DNA of 64,000 nt from a bacterium. GTDB lineage: Bacteria > Eisenbacteria > RBG-16-71-46 > CAIMUX01. Positions 60,706 to 64,000 of the stretch are shown here, one piece after another. Each line of letters starts with the position of its first letter. The first letter of the stretch is position 1. The stretch is from positions 99,567-163,566 of the forward strand of contig JAUIHP010000016.1 of NCBI GenBank assembly GCA_030431975.1. Reading direction: 5' to 3'. The position numbers were made by a program, and so were the translations under genes. The notes under the pieces are model-generated. The model was not told where the DNA came from and made no database searches. It saw only the letters and a list, made by a program, of their open reading frames with translations.

Positions 60706-62808
60706 ATGGCAAGAACGACAACGAGTCGCGGCGGACGGCGGTCAGCCCGCGCATCCGAAACTTCGAAGCGAGCCAAGGTTCAGCGCCGCACGCGCAAGTC
60801 TCGCAAGAGGGTGATGGAGCCGGAGGATTTGCTCCGCATCCGGTTTGTTTCGGATCCGCAGATCTCCCCCGACGGATCGACCATTCTGTTCACGCACAAG
60901 AAGGTCGGTGAGAAGAACAACTATCACGCAGAGCTGTGGACCACGGCGACGGATGGTGAGACCGAGGCGCGGGCCTTTACCAGCAGCGGCAAGGACGGCC
61001 ACGGTCGTTGGTCTCCGGATGGTAGCCAGGTCGCCTTCGTTCGCGGAAGCGAGACGGGCTCGCAGATCTTTCTCATCCCAAGCGGTGGCGGCGAAGCCCG
61101 GAAGCTGACCTCGTTTCCCGAGGGCACGATTGCGTCCTTCCAGTGGTCACCGGACGGTAGTCGTCTGGCCGTGAGCTTTCGGGAAACGGCTCCCGAGTGG
61201 ACGAGCGAAGCGAAGAAGGCGCGAGCCGAGTCGGGCGGGACGACACCGCCGTGGGTCATCGATGATCCCTGGTACCGTCTGGACGGCGACGGATACTTCG
61301 GCGCACAACGTTTCGAGATCTACACCGTCGATGCCGAATCCGGTGCGCACGAGAAGCTCTACTCGGATGTGACCGGAGACTACTCCTTCACCTGGTCTCC
61401 GGATGGACGCGAGTTGGCCGTCGCTTCCAACCGGCACAAGAAGGCTCTGATGGAGCCGTGGCACACCTCGATCTATCGCGTGAATGCGTCGACCGGCCGG
61501 GTTCGTGAGATCAAAGGGTTGCCCGAAGGCCCAAAGACCGCGCTCGAGTGGTCGCCGGACGGCAAGACCATCGCCTACGCCGGCCGCGAAGGACATGACG
61601 ACGTTTACAGTCCGGACAATCTCGAGCTGTGGATTTGCGACGTGGATTCGGGGCGCACGCGGTGTCTGACCAAGGATACGGACTACTGTCTGCTCGCGAT
61701 CGCGTTGACCGACACGAGCGCGGCGACTTTCGGCGCGTCGATTCGCTGGAGCCCGAACAGCAAGGACATCTACGTCCTGTTGGGTTGGCACGGTGAATCG
61801 CACGTGGCTCGAATCGCCCGGCGCGGCGGAGAGCTCGAGTGGGTCACGAGCGGTAAGACGCTCCATTCCATTGGGAACTTCGATGACGCCGGTGAGCATC
61901 TGGCCATGTCGCAGGGAAGCCCGACCCGATTCGACGAAATCGCAGTGGGGGAGTTCGACCGCTGGAACCGATTCGGGGTTCGCCGTCTCACCGATCTGAA
62001 TGGGCCTTTGCTGTCGGAAGTTCACATCGCGAAGCCCGAGAATCATTGGGTCCGGACGGAGGACGGCAACCGCGTACAGGTTTGGGCTCTGTTTCCGCCG
62101 CACAAAGCCAAGCGCGGACGATTCCCGGCCGTCCTCGAGATTCATGGCGGACCTCATGCCATGTACAGCATCGGGCTCTTTCACGAGTTTCAGGTGCTTT
62201 GCGGCAAGGGCTACGCGGTCTTTTTCTCCAACCCTCGCGGAAGCAAGGGTTACGGAGAAGAACACTGCGCCGCCATCCGCGGATCGTGGGGCGGCGCCGA
62301 CTGGGTCGACATCGAAGCCGTCACCGAGTTCATGCAGTCACACAAGAACGTCAACGAGAAGCGCATGGGTGTGATGGGCGGAAGCTACGGCGGCTACATG
62401 ACGAACTGGGTCATCGGTCACACGCGCGCCTATCGCGGTGCGATCACGGATCGCTGTGTCTCCAACCTCGTCAGCGCCGCCGGAAACAGCGACTTCCCGC
62501 AGGTGCCCGACTCCTACTGGCCCGGCAATCACTGGGACAAGTCGGAGTTTCTTTGGGAGCGCAGCCCCGTGAAGTACCTCGGCAAGTGCAAGACGCCGAC
62601 CCTGATCATTCACAGCGAAGGCGATCTCCGTTGCAATGTGGAGCAGGGAGAGCAGGTGCATTCCATTCTTTCGCTGCGCGGTGTTCCGACCCGTTTCGTT
62701 CGGTATCCGAGGGAGACAAGCCACGGGATGAGTCGCGGAGGACCGCCGGACATGAGGATTCACCGGTTGGGAGAGATCCTGGCGTGGTGGGAGCGCTGGC
62801 TCGCCTAG
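60706..62808 (+). CDS. S9-family prolyl oligopeptidase-like peptidase
   Basis: A 700-residue serine peptidase. After a short Arg/Lys/Ser-rich N-terminal extension comes a propeller (repeating SPDG motifs, for example ISPDGSTILFT, WSPDGSQVAFV, WSPDGKTIAYA), then an alpha/beta-hydrolase domain. Catalytic Ser is in GGSYGGYM near residue 560, Asp in HSEGDLRCN near 640, and His in ETSHGMSRGG near 672. GSKGYGEEH and the R-G-SWG run fit acylaminoacyl-/dipeptidyl-peptidase relatives. No signal peptide is seen, so cytoplasmic action is likely. GAGAGGAG precedes the ATG. Confidence 0.9.
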   Translation: MARTTTSRGGRRSARASETSKRAKVQRRTRKSRKRVMEPEDLLRIRFVSDPQISPDGSTILFTHKKVGEKNNYHAELWTTATDGETEARAFTSSGKDGHGRWSPDGSQVAFVRGSETGSQIFLIPSGGGEARKLTSFPEGTIASFQWSPDGSRLAVSFRETAPEWTSEAKKARAESGGTTPPWVIDDPWYRLDGDGYFGAQRFEIYTVDAESGAHEKLYSDVTGDYSFTWSPDGRELAVASNRHKKALMEPWHTSIYRVNASTGRVREIKGLPEGPKTALEWSPDGKTIAYAGREGHDDVYSPDNLELWICDVDSGRTRCLTKDTDYCLLAIALTDTSAATFGASIRWSPNSKDIYVLLGWHGESHVARIARRGGELEWVTSGKTLHSIGNFDDAGEHLAMSQGSPTRFDEIAVGEFDRWNRFGVRRLTDLNGPLLSEVHIAKPENHWVRTEDGNRVQVWALFPPHKAKRGRFPAVLEIHGGPHAMYSIGLFHEFQVLCGKGYAVFFSNPRGSKGYGEEHCAAIRGSWGGADWVDIEAVTEFMQSHKNVNEKRMGVMGGSYGGYMTNWVIGHTRAYRGAITDRCVSNLVSAAGNSDFPQVPDSYWPGNHWDKSEFLWERSPVKYLGKCKTPTLIIHSEGDLRCNVEQGEQVHSILSLRGVPTRFVRYPRETSHGMSRGGPPDMRIHRLGEILAWWERWLA

Positions 62809-62854
62809 ACCGCCGGTTCGCCTGCCGGCTCAGCTGGCTCGTAGGATAGATTCG

Positions 62855-62901
62855 CCCCCGAAGACCGAGAATCGATTCGGACTTCGGGGGTATTCTTTTT
62901 T
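62855..62901 (+). terminator. intrinsic terminator
   Basis: CCCCCGAAG pairs perfectly with CTTCGGGGG, an inner CCGA/TCGG helix adds to the stem, and TATTCTTTTTT follows. It ends the S9 peptidase transcript. Confidence 0.85.
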
Positions 62902-63068
62902 CGGCGGCGACGGGTCCGGATCGCCGCCGGGCAGGTCCCGGGACGGCCGAGGTCGGGTGATGAGAATCGAAACAGTTCCCCCGGCCAGCTGCCGGAGCGG
63001 CTCTGGTAGAGAGCGGGCGACGGACGGGGCGGAACAGCGTCTCGCAATACGGAGCACGGAGGTGACAC

Positions 63069-63719
63069 ATGACAAGAAGCGCACGAACTCTGATTGTTCT
63101 TTTCATGTCGATGGTGTGGGCAGCCTGCCAGGGAGCGGGAACGACCGACGTCTACGTCCTTTACCCCGATGACTCCGGACTCGAACGCGGCAATCCCGTC
63201 AAGATGAACGACTTTGTCGTCGGCGAGGTCAAGGCGATCGAGCTCGAACCCGACGGCCGGGTCGCGGTGCAGGTTCGGATGTATCCCAAGTACAAGGATT
63301 ACGTGACCGAAGGCTCGACGTTTGCCGTCCGCCGGGAGTCGTGGCTGGAGCCCGGGCGATTCATCGACCTTCAGGTTGGAGACGGCCAACCCGTCGCCGA
63401 CGGAGCCCGATTCGAAGGCGTCGTTTCCGTCGAAGATCGAATCAAGGGACTCACGGACCGATTCCTCGATTCCATTCAGAACACCGACCTGAAGAAGACT
63501 TTCGAGGACCTGGCCGCAGCCGCAGACAGTGCCGCTCGCGTCGGCAAGGAGCACTGGGAAGAGCGTCGACCGGAGATCGAGGCCGATGCGCGGGAGCTTC
63601 TGCAGGAGTTGGAAAAGCAGGGCAACGAAGCTGCCGACCGGTTGCGCAAGCGGCTGGAGGAGTACCTGGAAGAACTCGAGACCGACCCGGACAAGGAAAC
63701 CAAGAGCATCCAGATCTGA
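63069..63719 (+). CDS. MCE-domain (MlaD-like) lipoprotein
   Basis: A 216-residue lipoprotein: lipobox VWAAC near residue 20, an MCE domain (TTDVYVLYPDDSGLERGNPVKMNDFVVGEVKAIEL in two parts; the G-L-x-x-G-N-P-V-x-x-x pattern is typical), and a long charged helical C-terminus (ELLQELEKQGNEAADRLRKR) likely to form a coiled coil. MCE proteins bind lipids in transport systems between membranes; the usual Mla ATPase and permease are not adjacent. GGAGGTGACAC precedes the ATG. Confidence 0.82.
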   Translation: MTRSARTLIVLFMSMVWAACQGAGTTDVYVLYPDDSGLERGNPVKMNDFVVGEVKAIELEPDGRVAVQVRMYPKYKDYVTEGSTFAVRRESWLEPGRFIDLQVGDGQPVADGARFEGVVSVEDRIKGLTDRFLDSIQNTDLKKTFEDLAAAADSAARVGKEHWEERRPEIEADARELLQELEKQGNEAADRLRKRLEEYLEELETDPDKETKSIQI

Positions 63720-63775
63720 TGGTTGTGGCCTGAGGATTGGTGACGCTCGGGAACGGATTTCGCAGTTCTCCGAGC

Positions 63776-64000
63776 ATGACCGACCGAACTCCGTCACCCG
63801 GGGCGATCTACTCGACCTATCACCCGCCCTTCTGCCCGAACCGTGACTGTTCCTTCCACTTAGGGAACAGACGGCAGTGGCACTACGTTCGCGACGGGTT
63901 CTTCACTCGCCCGTCGGACCAGCGCCAGTTTCAGCGCTTCCTTTGCCGTCACTGCGGTCGACGGTTTTCTACGCGAACGTTTTCCGCCACCTACTGGCTA
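63776..64000 (+). CDS. N-terminal part of a zinc-ribbon, IS1/InsA-like transposase-type protein (3' partial)
   Basis: An open frame runs from ATG 63776 to the window end (75 codons). It contains FCPNRDCSFHLGNRRQWHYVRDGFFTR and FLCRHCGRRFSTRTFSATYWL, read in pieces. The CPNxDC ... CxxCGRxFS pairs are zinc ribbons like those opening IS1-type or similar transposases, where the first ribbon is followed by YWL and a helix-turn-helix. The rest lies outside the window, so the catalytic domain is unseen. No inverted repeat is recognisable upstream. Confidence 0.6.
   Translation, partial: MTDRTPSPGAIYSTYHPPFCPNRDCSFHLGNRRQWHYVRDGFFTRPSDQRQFQRFLCRHCGRRFSTRTFSATYWL

Noticed and set aside
1..64000. CRISPR arrays, tRNA and rRNA genes
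   Set aside because: No regularly spaced palindromic repeats and no tRNA- or rRNA-like sequences were seen. The tandem repeats present are in-frame coding repeats without spacers.

Overview
The window is G+C-rich bacterial chromosome with an envelope gene set of Gram-negative type: many lipoprotein signal peptides, an OmpA/Pal-like protein, an efflux adaptor, an MCE-domain lipoprotein and a LysM transglycosylase. Secreted proteins carry FG-GAP/UnbV repeats, fibronectin type III repeats, FlgD-like or type-IX-like C-terminal tails and one PEP-CTERM tail. That mix recalls poorly cultured FCB-related phyla such as Eisenbacteria or Krumholzibacteriota. This placement is inference; the window has no rRNA or ribosomal protein gene.

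Layout. 1-6.0 kb: end of a beta-propeller protein, a family 4/5 uracil-DNA glycosylase translationally coupled to a PlsC-type acyltransferase, an unknown protein, an AEC transporter, an efflux adaptor and a lipoprotein. 6.0-12.1 kb: an island bounded by two ~145-bp direct repeats of the lipoprotein gene's 3' end. It holds a group II intron relic inside an IS66 relic and a two-gene Hachiman-like defence system (DUF1837/HamA-type nuclease plus Ski2-like helicase). 12.1-13.8 kb: a secreted beta-helix protein and an orphan sorting-domain fragment. 13.9-19.8 kb: an NtrC-type regulator, its kinase and a lipoprotein, divergent from an OmpA-like lipoprotein and a TPR protein. The intergenic region has a good sigma-54 promoter and a twin enhancer-like repeat. 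19.9-24.9 kb: methyltransferase, NeuC-type epimerase with a 12-bp repeat expansion, a tiny membrane protein and an MltD-like transglycosylase.

25.1-35.5 kb: three large FG-GAP/UnbV lipoproteins and a PEP-CTERM protein. The first lipoprotein is interrupted by an in-frame TGA, followed at the right distance by a hairpin with bacterial SECIS geometry. It is best read as a candidate selenoprotein fused to a TlpA-like thioredoxin domain. 35.5-45.4 kb: ABC-F ATPase, SRPBCC-SDR fusion, NTF2-like protein, a kinase/STAND-ATPase/TPR protein, a LEA2 lipoprotein and a propeller lipoprotein. 45.4-55.5 kb: genes fitting reductive pyrimidine catabolism (PreA, class III aminotransferase, beta-ureidopropionase, methylmalonate-semialdehyde dehydrogenase) in two minus-strand blocks. 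Between them lie dCMP deaminase, a polytopic membrane protein, an ArsM-like methyltransferase with a Cys-Cys repeat tail, a serine hydrolase and an ADP-ribosylglycohydrolase. 55.5-64 kb: a giant Fn3 lipoprotein, a NUDIX hydrolase, an S9 peptidase, an MCE lipoprotein and the start of a zinc-ribbon, transposase-like gene cut by the window edge.

Two observations stand out: the candidate selenoprotein at 25.1-28.0 kb and the repeat-bounded Hachiman-like island at 6-12 kb. In-frame 12-, 15- and 39-bp tandem repeats recur in at least five genes and look like a trait of this genome.
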